Assembly: GCA_012274445.1 (NCBI GenBank)
Contig: JAAROD010000015.1
Coordinates: 496,001 to 560,000 of the forward strand
Reading direction: 5' to 3'
DNA from: Sclerotiophoma versabilis
Taxonomy: Eukaryota > Ascomycota > Dothideomycetes > Pleosporales > Didymellaceae
DNA: 64,000 nt
Shown: piece by piece, positions 32,412 through 43,794 of the stretch
Layout: each line of letters opens with the position of its first letter
Position numbering within the stretch: the first letter of the stretch is position 1
The notes under the pieces: model-generated
The model's input: only the letters and a program-made list of their open reading frames with translations
Database searches by the model: none
What the model was told of the DNA's origin: nothing
Translations under genes and position numbers: made by a program

Positions 32412-33397
32412 GCGGGAGATGTAATCTGGTGTGAAGATGTAGTTCTCTTTTGTACATTCATGTCACTTGGGAGGGATAGAGCCGGTCAATGACTGGACAA
32501 CTGGCATACGTGAAGTGGGTCATCTCGAGGTGTATGATTAGTTGGTCAAGTGCATAGTGAGCGTTATCTTTCCATCCTGCATTCCACGTGCCTTGCTGCG
32601 TTGCCATGATGGTTTTGCGCTGTTGAATCATGTGTGATGTGTGTTTGTTGTCGATGGATTGTGTTGATGTATCTCTTGGTCCGTGCGGTGTAGGAGTAGG
32701 TGATGCAGCCATCTGAAACCCATACCTTCATGCCCGTCATGAGCAATTACTGGTGGTAAAGGTGTGCTACGTCATAATTAAATTGCTGTTGTGTAGGAAT
32801 GCGCGGTTTTTAACTTGGTATATGAACAATTGATCATTGCTTTTCAACATGGAGGTGCAAGTATACCCGTTGGTTGATGCTCCATTTCACAAGTACTATG
32901 AATACGTTCAAAAAATCACCACAACAACGACGACGTGTGAAATTAAACGAAAACGCGTAAAACAACATCAAAAGCACCAATCAATGCAACGAAACTGAAA
33001 TGACGCGTACTAAAGGTGTGGTGCTCGACTTGTCGCGTTCGTAACGTTGTAGCTAAATCAGCCAGCACGGCAAACAACGCAAGGGATGTCAACCAGCTCG
33101 ATTCGACACTTCAGAATCACACAAAGCTCGTTGCACCAGTTAGTAACCATATAGACTTGCTTTTCAGTATAAGATACAGTGCCCCATGATCTCATGTATA
33201 CATATTCGCATATACGCGTCGAGTCCGAAACGTATTTTCGGATTTCTCATCAGCGTACCGAAACAACGCTCCCGGGCCCCATAGGCCAGCAGAAGCTCAC
33301 AGGAGTCTATAAAGACCGTGAAGATAGCTGCCACAATAGCTCACAGCGGGCAGACCATGCCATGCCATATCTCAACCTCAGCCACTCGCTGCGAACA
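32412..33397. other. intergenic region, no supportable gene
   Basis: About 1 kb of convergent space between KGD2 and the MYND protein. Only short frames are present, and 32740-33000 is AT-rich. Confidence 0.45.
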
Positions 33398-34275
33398 TCA
33401 AGCCTCGGCCGACTTGCACAGCTTCTTGTGAATCTTCCAGTGCTTCTTCTGGCAGGCTGTAGAGCAGTACTTTCGATCATTACACTTGGCGCACTGAAGA
33501 AGCGTACTACCATCTTTTCTGTGGCGGGTAGAGCACTCGGCACAAGCATCGGGGATGTGAAGCTTGCTACGCAGCTCCTTCAGAATGACCGAGTCAGTGG
33601 AATTGCCCATACCCGTATTAAACATGCCTCCTGGGCTCATAACATTCATGAGCTTGAAGCCGGAACCGGAGTCGGAACCATTGGGCTCACCGTCGGAGTC
33701 AGCATTCGCTGTTTCGACAAGGCTCTTCGATTCGAAGTCATAAGGTTCACCGTTCTTGTAGCCATTTGGGCCGAAGAGCGCCTTGCGCATCTGCTTGATG
33801 GCATCTGGCATGAGTCCGCCTTCGGTGTAGACGACCTTGAGCATGTCGAGGAACGAGTCGGGAAGGTGACAGCCGAGTGTCATGGCGCAGGCACCGAGCA
33901 GGACATAACCGTAGCATGGGTCGCGGAACATATACTCGAGCTGTTGGTCTTGCGAGCCATTTGGAATTGACAGCATCTTAGCCTCCTTAACCTTGATGAA
34001 GTCGGCCAGGACACCAGAGTCAAGATGTTTGCGCACAACATCAGGGTGAGAGCCACCATAGATAGAGAGGTAGATGTCGTCAACTTCTTTACCACTCTTG
34101 CCTGCAGCCTTTTCAACAGCCTTCGTATCATTCTCAAGCTTGTTGAGACCCATCTCGTCACCTAGCTCGCTGAGGGTGTCGAAGTCATTGTCTGATTGGA
34201 AGAGACCTGTCGGACAATGAGCTTCGTGTAGTGGTCATCTGCAGCATTACACTCACCGTAGCCCCATGCACCCAT
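33398..34275 (-). CDS. MYND-type zinc finger protein
   Basis: Two exons, 34275-34257 and 34206-33398, give 275 aa. The first exon encodes MGAWGY, and splicing yields MGAWGYGLFQSDNDFDTLSELGDE, a start shared by many fungal proteins of this kind. The middle is a helical region of about 130 residues (PCYGYVLLGACAMTLGCHLPDSFLDML). The C-terminus is a MYND finger: CAECSTRHRKDG, LLQCAKCNDRKYCSTACQKKHW and KIHKKLC, with all zinc ligands present. MYND fingers bind short proline-containing peptides in partner proteins. There is no SET domain, so methyltransferase activity is not expected. Cytosolic or nuclear location is likely; function is unknown. Confidence 0.88.
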
Positions 34276-36004
34276 GATAACTGCTGCGACGGAGATCCGT
34301 TGGTCTTTGGTCCAAGGCAGGCACGTCCGCGGCGACTGTTAGTGTCGAAGGAGTTTTCTCAGCGGTTGATTTACTGGCAGCAGATGGTTGCGTGAATAGT
34401 ACGTGCAGAGGTTGCACGGATATGTGAAGGAGAGAGAGTAACAGACTAGGCAGACGTTGTTTTTATACGTCAGGTCTTCGCGTTTGTTGTTTGTGAGGAA
34501 GGAGCAACCACCACGTATCCACGTGACAGACATCTTCACCTTTACAGCTCGTCCCTAAGGCCCATGCACGATAGCTCAATAAACTTCGTATGAGACTGAG
34601 ATACGGAGTTTCAGTGTATGAACCATAGAAAGTTTGGCTGTCCAGTGAGGTATCACTGGGCGTGTCGCGACTCAGTCCCACTCATTAATCCTGAGATTGC
34701 TACTACACGGAGATTACCTTGGTCCCTATATGAGCGAGGACTGTCAGGTTTTTGTGTTGCTTCACTGATCTTCGACAGCCATGTCCGCATGATCGACGTG
34801 CTGGTCACTGTACGTATTTGTTGTGACTAGAATCTGACCACATCCAAATTCCTATTTTACACAACATGCGGACCGCAATGCGGAGAAATCGCGATGCTCA
34901 CCAAGAGTCACCAGGTGCAAGTACCTGCATGTCGTTCTGCAGTCAAGCGAGGATCAGACAGCATTGGAAGAAGGCTGAGGCCTGAATAGCACCGCCGTAC
35001 TGTTTGCATGCTGAATACAAGCTGATATCGATCCTAACACGCAAATTTCCTTCTAAAAGTGCTAAACCGACCATGTGGATGACACTGAAGCCTAACTCGG
35101 GACAATGTGGACTTGATAAATGGCACCGCAAGTTGTAATTCAGCAGCGCACCGTTCAATGATGGAATCTCCCTACTGTGTGCCTGGTGATTAAACCTTGC
35201 TAGTCGCAAATGTATTCTTGGATCCTAAGCTCCAAAGACGCAATAACTGTTCGGGCAGATCTTTTCATGTCACTGGTTTTATGCTGTGTGCACCGCATGA
35301 CCTTCCAGTCGCACGCTAGAAGCGAGAACCTCGACGCAAACAGCTCAGCCCTGCGACGATCGTGCAGTGCACCCAATTACCGCGAAACGGCATGCTGGAG
35401 CTAAAGCTGCGATGACGGTGCCTTTAGTGTTTCTCCAGAGTGGTCGGCGAGAACTCCGGGGCCTTAGCGGCCGATCTTTGGGGCTGAGAGGGCTGGGGGT
35501 GGAATGCTTGACAAGTCTCATACTCCCATATCACAAGAAAGCCTCACCTCGTCTGCGAGACTGTGCGTGGACATCGCGGAGCGATTGTTGTATTTCAGAT
35601 CAGTCTGCGCCGCGTGCACGTTTGTACGTAGCTGGGCCATATGTGGAATAATAGTGGCAGAAGAACTTCAAACAAGGTCGCTATCTGTGTGGCTTTGCGA
35701 GACGATCCTTGCACTGCCGTCTTCCGAAAGATTAAGCTTGTTCACTCCGCTCCGCCACGAACGCCACAGAGTAGCTTATTTGCTTTAGCTGGGCACGGCG
35801 ATACCTTTTGGAGTGTAGCTGTGGTCGTGGCAGTGAACGCCTGAAGATATGACGTTTGGTATATATGATTTAAGTCTTCCTCACAACTCTCGAAGCACAT
35901 CTCACCAAGTTATCAAACTTAACAAAGCAAAAAAAGCCGACAAGAGGAACCAGAACACACTGTTTACCAAACGAAGTCTGAGTGCAAGACGTAAAAACAA
36001 CAAG
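34276..36004. other. 1.7-kb intergenic region, nothing recognised
   Basis: Short frames only on both strands. The last 150 bp are A-rich (AACAAAGCAAAAAAAG) and look like the leader of the gene starting at 36005. Confidence 0.45.
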
Positions 36005-36601
36005 ATGCCATCACTGTTTTCAAGGAACAAGGATAGCGAAAGAGCGATTACGCAGACGGGTATATCAGACGACTCACAGTATGCGAACCATTCCTTACAA
36101 TAACCAGCTGAACACTCACATGAACCTAGAGCTACACTCCCTTCTTGCGCAAATGATGCGACACCACCAATCTACAAAGCAACATCTTATCTGCACTCCC
36201 TCCACGAGGGTGATTCCAACGACAAAGTCGATGTACCGATGATTCACAGCACGCACAAGCTCTCCTTTGGAGACTACTTGCCCTGGGGCAGTGCCATGAA
36301 GACGGGAAAGCGGACCGTAATATCGCGCAGTATGACGCGCGACTGCTACATCAAGCACTATGCCAAAGATGAGGAGGGCAGGTATATAGGCACCGAGAAG
36401 CCATATCCAGACTGGCAGCTGGTCTTTGTGCCGAACAAAAGCACACCTGACGACATTCTGCAGCAAGTAAGTGAATTCGCTCACCCGATTGTAAAGCGGA
36501 TAGAGTCGTTAATGCGATAACAGTTGAGCGAGTTTGTCGACGTGAGGCATGACATTCGACGCCTGCATGACCGTAAGGAACTAAGACACATTCCAAATTG
36601 A
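36005..36601 (+). CDS. hypothetical protein, 163 aa, three exons
   Basis: Proposed exons 36005-36059, 36108-36466 and 36524-36601 join in frame. Residues 1-19 are basic (MPSLFSRNKDSERAITQT). After a polar stretch comes the best-conserved-looking part: PMIHSTHKLSFGDYLPWGSAMKTGKRTVISRSM, then GRYIGTEKPYPDWQLVFVPNKSTPDDILQQ, and the end LSEFVDVRHDIRRLHDRKELRHIPN. Introns of 48 and 57 nt have good donors (GTATAT, GTAAGT), and the second acceptor follows GATAACAG. There is no signal peptide or membrane segment. I recognise no domain; the WQLVF-type strand and helix alternation suggests a small globular protein. Unread splicing breaks it into pieces, so automatic callers may miss it. Confidence 0.7.
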
Positions 36602-37132
36602 TACATGTTGCGTAATGTCGTATATTTGCTGCCTAAGAGTTAGCGTGTTTCTTTCATAGATATCCATATAGTTCAATACATTTATGATTTAGCTCGTACT
36701 CGTGCGAAGTGCTTGGGACTTTTGCGCAATTATGCGTCCGGTTGGAAGAACTCAACGCTAATGGGGCATGCCTGCGTACTCCCATTTTACGCCAATAGTG
36801 CAAGAGTACCGCAAGATAGGCATAGAAAGGCCAAACGCGGGAGACAGATATATTCGAAGCCCATCCCTAATCACTTCGCTGCCGACAACTCGAGATCGTG
36901 CGTCGCGCACGATGTTGCGGCCGTAGACAAAAATGCTTTACTACTCCATCAACAGCACATAGAGCCGGAGTGGATCATAGCTAGGTGCAGTACGCTACAG
37001 AGCGTGGATGTCCGAGAGTTGTGCAGGCGCCTGGACGCCGCGCTCTGCTCATAATCAACAGATCTAAAATAAGGGTGCTATGCCCTGGATCCATCTAAAA
37101 AGCAGCTCTTGTAAAAGTGCATTGATTCCACC
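36602..37132. other. intergenic region, nothing recognised
   Basis: About 530 bp of convergent space with short frames only. Confidence 0.4.
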
Positions 37133-37513
37133 TCATGCAACTGAGCTTCGACCCAGCCAGTCCTTTGAGCCCTTGCCCAGCCAATCTTTGCAAGGCTTCT
37201 CCCAAGGCAGCCGTTGTTTTTCGCACTCGGCGACCTCATGGAAGTTCCACGCCACGAACGTAACGATACCGAAGGAGGCGACAATAAAGAGGACGAGAAT
37301 AACTACGAGAAGGGTTCTGCAGCAAGCAGAGGATCGTGCATCCCGCGCGCGGAGTGTGTGATGATGGTGATGGTGCACTTCGATGGTTCGGGGCTCGATG
37401 CTGCCATAACCGCCTGGGTAGGCTGGTGGGTTTGTACCAACGACAATAGTTTCGTGAGGCTACAAAGTGTTAGCATACGAGACTTATGGCAGGAATATCT
37501 TGCTTACAGCCAT
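37133..37513 (-). CDS. small single-pass membrane protein with His6 stretch
   Basis: Two exons, 37513-37508 (only ATGGCT) and 37459-37133, give 110 aa. The intron is 48 nt with GTAAGC donor, ATGCTAAC branch and TTTGTAG acceptor. The mature layout is a soluble N-terminus (MAPHETIVVGTNPPAYPGG), a run of six His coded by CAC/CAT, a short basic CCR segment, one transmembrane helix (LLVVILVLFIVASFGIVTFVAW), and a short tail with KDWLGKGSKDWLG, a repeated KDWLG motif. Without the mini-exon there is no ATG before the membrane segment, which supports this model. The tail is probably outside or lumenal if the basic segment stays cytosolic. No family is recognised. Confidence 0.7.
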
Positions 37514-40472
37514 GTTGTGCAGAGTATGGTGGATGCCGTTCCGTCGCAATGACGAAGGACTCGTACTACCTGTGGACACACGTGCGCGTCCCCACCACGC
37601 ACTTGTGATCAGCTCGAGGGCTGAACCATGACGACGACTGCAACTTCAAATGTCGCTACAGAATTATCCCCAGAGACTCCAACCAATGCAACTTTTGCTC
37701 AACATCTTTTAATGAATGGTTAGCGGTGCTGTCCAGTCGCATCGTACCTCAGCTGTCACGCGTGCGGCGCCTACAGCAGTCAGGCGCCCTGCCCTTATCG
37801 CCTCAATCCTTCGCCAAGGGAGCTCCGCAAGCAGCAACAGCACATTTCCTGCACAGCGCCTGCACAGCGCCTGCACGAAGATGCTTGGGCGCATATCGGT
37901 CGGATGATTCAGTCATAGATATCGCATTGCTGCTAGTTGTACACGCCCTCAGTGCTCGATGCTGAGTTGCTGACTATCTTCTAGAACCTTAAATTTACTG
38001 AGTATGGAAGTACGACGCGGTGGCCTCGATGAGGCTCTTTCGGATCCTACTGACCGAGAGTCCATGTAGATATTTATGCCCTGGCTAGCAGGGTAGTACA
38101 AGAGAACATGGAACTGTCGTGGCTCCCGGAAGTGGGTCTCGCGTGGCCTTCAACCACCATTTCGAATCAGCGCGGATCCCAACATGAATCAGGCTCTACC
38201 TGGAGACTTTGCGGAGCCCCGGAGTGGAGTTACAAGAATACTGGACTCAGTCGAGACCCTTCCCCACCACCCGTGAGCACGATCACCGTCCGTCAAGAGC
38301 GCTTTACACATCGCCTGCTGCTGCTACTGCTGGTGACTTCCGCTTAGAAGAATGTGACATACACACTAACCTCGATCGCTCTGGGGGCTTGGGAAGGCCT
38401 ATGGTCCGCTTTTGCAAAAAGCTTTTGCCAACCAGGACCGTGGTGGATCCTTTGGTTGCCTGTACGGTTTCTTCCCATAAAAAGTACGACAACTCCTTCC
38501 AGCTCCTTTGAAGTTAGTTTGCGCTCGCTTGGCACTTCCTTCCGGAGTCGGCGCCTTGCAACTGCTGAGGAATGCACACGAGTCGCCGCTGTCTTCGCGT
38601 CGACAAAGGCTGTGTGCAAAAACAGTTTTCGAACACGCTTTGTACGACGCAGTCTGTCAACAGTATGTCACTGGGTAATCCTGGGTCCACCGCTCTTTCA
38701 GCAGCCGCGCTGGTTACTCACGCGTCTGATCGGCGACCGCGCCTCACACATGTAGCCTATGCTTTTCCTGGGTATGCCCAGAAATCAGCACACCAAAACA
38801 GTCGCCTTGCCGCGGGACTTGTATACGGCACCCTGATGAAAAACTCTTCAAACGTTCGTGGCTTGCAAAGTCAAGTTTGCCCCACAGCTTTTGACATGAA
38901 GTCTGCTGATGGACACACAGGGCAGAGGTTGCAAACCCCTTTGTGGTTGAGTGGCCACCCCAGATGCAGACACTCAGGACTACTGGTGACGGGCATGTGA
39001 TGACAGTTGATTTGAGCCTATCATTCGTTCACTGTCGCTCCGTCATGTGCTCCTTCTCTGAAGGCTTGCGTTCCATCGCGGATCGGAAGTCTGTGTCAGA
39101 AGTCATGCAACGGTCAAAGTCTTTACGCCATTCGCTCGCTGTCGTGCCGGGAGTACCTCTGAACGCCCGACAACAAGGTTCTCCAGATGCGCTGCACGGG
39201 TGTAAATAGCAAAGGGAATGGTGACTACAATGCCAACGGCGCCACCATTGCTTGTGAACACCACAGCTCGTAATTCATGTAGATCGAAGCGGCTGCGGTT
39301 GGTTCTTGGTGTGACAAGCTGACAAGGAAGCGAGCAATCTGATTTTGACCATGAGACAGGCATGTGGTACGAGGCGTCCATCGACTCGAGCTGCGATGCA
39401 ACGGCCATGACCACAGGAGATGTTTACTCCTGCCTTATGATCCAGACCCTGGCGTGTCAGAGACACTATCCAATCAATACTGCCGTTAGGTATTGCCATG
39501 CCAAACTGGTAACGGAGGCCCACCACTGCGCACGCGGTTCTTACTGTAAGGCGGGATGCATCTGTCACGCCTTACCCAACTCCGACCAATGAACAAGCTC
39601 TCGCGAGGATGAAGACAAGGCGACGTTCGAACCCACAGCGGCTGTGAATCCTGCACGCTAACATTTGTCGACTGTAAGTCAAAGTGAATGTTGGTTTAGA
39701 CACGCAGCGCTGCCGCGTTGTGGCTTACCGTACCCGGCTTCCACAAATGTGACCGACCGTCACCAGGACAAAGCTAGAAGACACTTTACGATCATTCGTT
39801 GCTCCCATGTAAGCCAAGTGTGCAGGGGCTGCAAGCTTCCAACAAAACGGCACGGCATGTGATCCTTTTATTGAAGCGCGATTTAGTGTTGAGTTTGCTG
39901 CAAATCTCGAGCATTCATTCGCTCATGCACGCGTCCTCGGTTGGTTGCAGGGGTCTTGACAGCTTGCTTTGGGTGATGCTTGGACGGGCTTGGCAGCCCC
40001 AGGTTTGTTCCCCGGTCAATGGCAACCCGCACCCCGGACCGACTGTTGCATTTCCTGATGCGGAAATCCAAGCATGCAATGACTTGAAATTACAGGCCGC
40101 ACAGCGCCAGCGATACCACAAGAGAAGGGCCAGGTGCGATCATGCTGTTCCCGCCGTCTCAGCCGTGTGCTCACATTGCTTTCACCGGGCTGAGCGAGAA
40201 GCCAGTGGGGAAACACGACCAGCCTTTCTAGAAGTGAGATGCGGAGCAGCATCCACTTCGAGTATAGGCTGAAATGTACAATGTTACTCTACCTGACCAT
40301 TAGCGTGCTTGCTGTATTACCACTCCTTGGGATCGATATTAAAGCTGGGGACCCGCACCGTTTCAAAGACATCCCCAACCTTCACTCACCTTCGCCGCGC
40401 CCGACTCCTCTTCCTGATATACCTCATCTCATACAGCTCCACCAGTTAATAAATCATACTACAACAGCAAAA
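37514..40472. other. 3-kb gap without a supportable gene
   Basis: This is the longest gene-free stretch in the window. Frames are short and overlap in all six readings without family features. A small repeat (CTGCACAGCGC, two to three units) lies near 37848-37875. A 31-codon ATG frame at 37628 (Thr-rich) is not supported further. The right end (about 40330-40472) is CT/CA-rich leader of the hexose transporter. Confidence 0.5.
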
Positions 40473-42334
40473 ATGCCTGGTGGTGGAGCTATCCCCGTCA
40501 CCGGTACCTCCGATGTCAACCGCGTCGAGGCCCCCGTCACCGTCCGCGCCTATCTGATTGTTGCTTTCGCAGCTTTCGGTGGCATATTTTTCGGTTATGA
40601 CACAGGCTGGATGGGCGGTGTCCTTAATATGGACTTCTTCATAAAGCAGTACACTGGCTACGAGTACCCCGACATTGCGCTTCCTGGTGCCAGTGCCGAC
40701 GAGATCAAGACCTACCGCAACAACTTCTTCAGCGTCCCATCATGGCAACAGTCTCTGACTACCTCTATCCTCTCTGCTGGTACCTTCTTCGGTGCTATCA
40801 TCGCTGGTGACCTTGCCGACTTCATTGGTCGTCGCTTCACTATCATCTTGGGTTGCGGTATTTTCTGCATCGGTGGCATTCTCGAGACTGCTTCTACTGG
40901 TCTCAATGTCATGGTTGCTGGTCGTCTTATTGCTGGTGTCGGTGTTGGTTTCATTTCCGCCATCGTCATTCTGTAAGTTACATACCAACATAATGTCTCA
41001 ACACAGCCACTAACAGACTAAGGTACATGTCCGAGATCGCTCCTCGCAAGGTCCGTGGTGCTATTGTTGCTGGTTACCAGTTCTGTATCACCATTGGTAT
41101 CCTGCTCGCCAACTGCGTTGTCTACGCCACCCAGAACCGCCGCGACACTGGCTCTTACCGTATCCCCATCGCTGTACAGTTCCTCTGGGCCATCATCCTG
41201 GCTGTTGGTCTTGCTCTTTTGCCTGAGTCTCCTCGCTTCTGGGTCAAGAAGGGCAAGCTGGACAAGGCTGCCAGCGCTCTTGGTCGTGTCCGTGGCCAGC
41301 CCCTCGACTCCGAGTACATTCAGGATGAACTCGCTGAAATCATCGCCAACCACGAGTATGAGATGTCCGTCGTTCCCCAGACCAGCTACCTCGGCTCCTG
41401 GATGTCTTGCTTCGAAGGCAAGATTACCAACCCTGCCTCCAACAAGCGCCGTACCATTCTTGGTATCTGCATGCAGATGATGCAACAGCTTACCGGTATC
41501 AACTTCATCTTCTACTTTGTAAGTTATTAGCAAGCTTAGAGGTGTTGTGGCCAGGAAAACTAACATATTGTAGGGTCCTGTCTTCTTCCAGCAGCTCGGC
41601 TCCATCGACAACCCCTTCCTCATCTCCCTGGTCACCACGCTCGTCAACGTACTCTCCACACCTGCGTCCTTCGTCATGGTTGAGAAGATTGGTCGCCGTC
41701 CTATCCTCATTTTCGGCGCTGCTGGCATGGTCATCATGCAGTTCATTGTTGGTGCCATTGGTGCCACCGCTGGCAAGAACACTGCCGACCACCCTGCGAA
41801 CCCCAACGCTACCCGCGCCATGATCGCCTTCATCTGCTTGAACATCTCAGTCTTCGCCACTACCTGGGGTCCCGCTGCCTGGATCGTTATTGGTGAGATC
41901 TTCCCGCTGACCATTCGTTCGCGCGGTGTCGGTCTGTCCACCGCTTCCAACTGGTACGTATAATTCGAAATCAATTCGAGTCTGAAAAAATGATACTAAC
42001 GTCACATAGGTTCTGGAACTGCATCATTGGTGTCATCACCCCCTACCTTGTCGCCGACCGTGACGACTCGGCTCGACTCGGCTCCAACGTCTTCTTCATG
42101 TGGGGCGGTCTTTGCTGCATCTCCTTCTTCTTCGCCTACTTCTTCGTTCCGGAGACGAAGGGTCTCACCCTCGAGCAGGTCGATAAGATGCTTGAGGAGT
42201 CTACTCCACGCACCTCTCGCAAGTGGAAGCCTCACAGCACCTTCGCTTCCGAGATGCACCTCGGTGAGAAGCACCTCGAGATCCCAGTCGGCACCTCGAA
42301 CGTTGCCCCCAAGACTGAGGTTTCCACTGTCTAG
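40473..42334 (+). CDS. MFS hexose transporter, high-affinity glucose type
   Basis: Four exons, 40473-40972, 41023-41518, 41574-41953 and 42010-42334, give 566 aa. Twelve membrane helices of the sugar porter family are evident. Signatures: GGIFFGYDTGWMGGVL in helix 1, DLADFIGRR after helix 2, RLIAGVGVGFIS in helix 4, YMSEIAPRKVRG at the exon 2 start, LLPESPRFWVKKG before the central loop, QQLTGINFIFYFGPVFF in helix 7 (restored by splicing), EKIGRRPILI, and VPETKGLTLEQVD at the end. The QQLTG and PETKG motifs favour monosaccharide:proton symport at the plasma membrane. Splice sites are all standard. The long upstream gap could hold glucose-repression sites, but I did not identify convincing ones. 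Confidence 0.95.
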
Positions 42335-43794
42335 GTCGCCACTTGATTTCATCCAAGAGGCTGCAGAAGTGCCGAGCTCTCAACGCTCACCTCATCTGCA
42401 CCAAGACAGCATGTGAAGTATGACAACGTGGAAATGAACGAGGCTAATGTGTGGTAATGACTGTTAATGTGCGAATCGCAATGAATACGGTCGCACAAGT
42501 CGTAGGAAATATATACCCCGGGACCGATTATTATTGGTCTCACTTCTTATCTTACACTTGCCGGGGCAATCATGATTTAATAATTGTGCTGCTTCCTGTT
42601 ACCATCGGGAAGACGTGCTACAACATGTGCCCTTACAAAGATCATCAGCTTATGCGCTGTGGAAGGATCTTGTGTCCCGACTTACAACTTATTATGCGGC
42701 CCCCACGCCGAGCTGCAGCGTCGGTATCTTCAGCACCTGCAGAACAATGCGTAAGATAGACACGAAGACATTTTCCATAAGATTCTGCATATGTTGCATC
42801 CTCGAGCATCTCTGTGCCTTGCGACAGGAGTCATCGGTGGTTTTTGAGCAGTGCAACAGTATCATCGCCCATGTCAAACCCCGTAATTCCTCTGAACGTC
42901 CTTCAATCAATCCATCGTCTTCGTCTTCGTCCGCATGCTCGTCTTCCGTGCCGATAGGTCAAGCATCCCCGTCATCGTCTGACGGCCTTGCTTCATCTTT
43001 CTGAACCGCCTACTCCAGACTACCCAGCTCCTCACACGCTTATCAGCAGCCTCGTCTTCACCCGTCGGGTGCCTGCATCGCGTAACCTTCCACATTGCAT
43101 CTGCGCCTGTGTAACACATCTTACTCCGCCCCAATCGCTGAGGGTGAGCGTGAATAGTAAGGCTGTTTCCGCGCAGTGACACGTTGAACGGGTGGAATCG
43201 TTGAGGATCTCACTGGCCAGGCCAAGGCAGACATGGGCATGCGCAATCATCAAAAACGTGCGTCGAACGCTTTACCAGCAATCTTGGAACATGGTCTAAC
43301 CCACTTGGTGATTGTTTATCTACGCACCTACGATTCTTCGGGTGTGTGTAACCTGGCGAATACCCAGGGATAATTCCATCTTCGTTTCACCGCCCATGCA
43401 GGCCTCACATGCGCAAGCATAGCCTTCTGAAACGTACACAAAGTACGCATGCAGCGCATGTAACGCTTCACGATCCGCCGCCCCGGTGCTCTCCGTGATA
43501 GAGATCGCCTGGGCTCGCCTGGTGCCTTAGATTGTACTACCTGCCTAACCAGCAGTTGCTTCTTGTATCTCCAAACCTGTCAGCCACCTGTCACGCGGTA
43601 CTTCAGCTCCTTCCCAAGAAGGACCCGATGCATGGCGATGGACGAGTGTCTATTGTAGGGAATAAGTGAGGTGAACATTCAATTCGTGAGCCCACACCGA
43701 TCATTCGGACATGGGTTGAGGTGTTGAGCTATCTTCGCCATCAAGGTATCATACACCATCCTTCTCCCCGACACAAGATGCAACGCCAGACGTT
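42335..43794. other. 1.5-kb intergenic region, nothing recognised
   Basis: Convergent space with the Sec14-like gene. Short frames only; no repeats of note. Confidence 0.45.

Noticed and set aside
41018..41974. 318-codon minus-strand frame
   Set aside because: Antisense shadow of hexose transporter exons 2 and 3; it spans their intron and shows no family.
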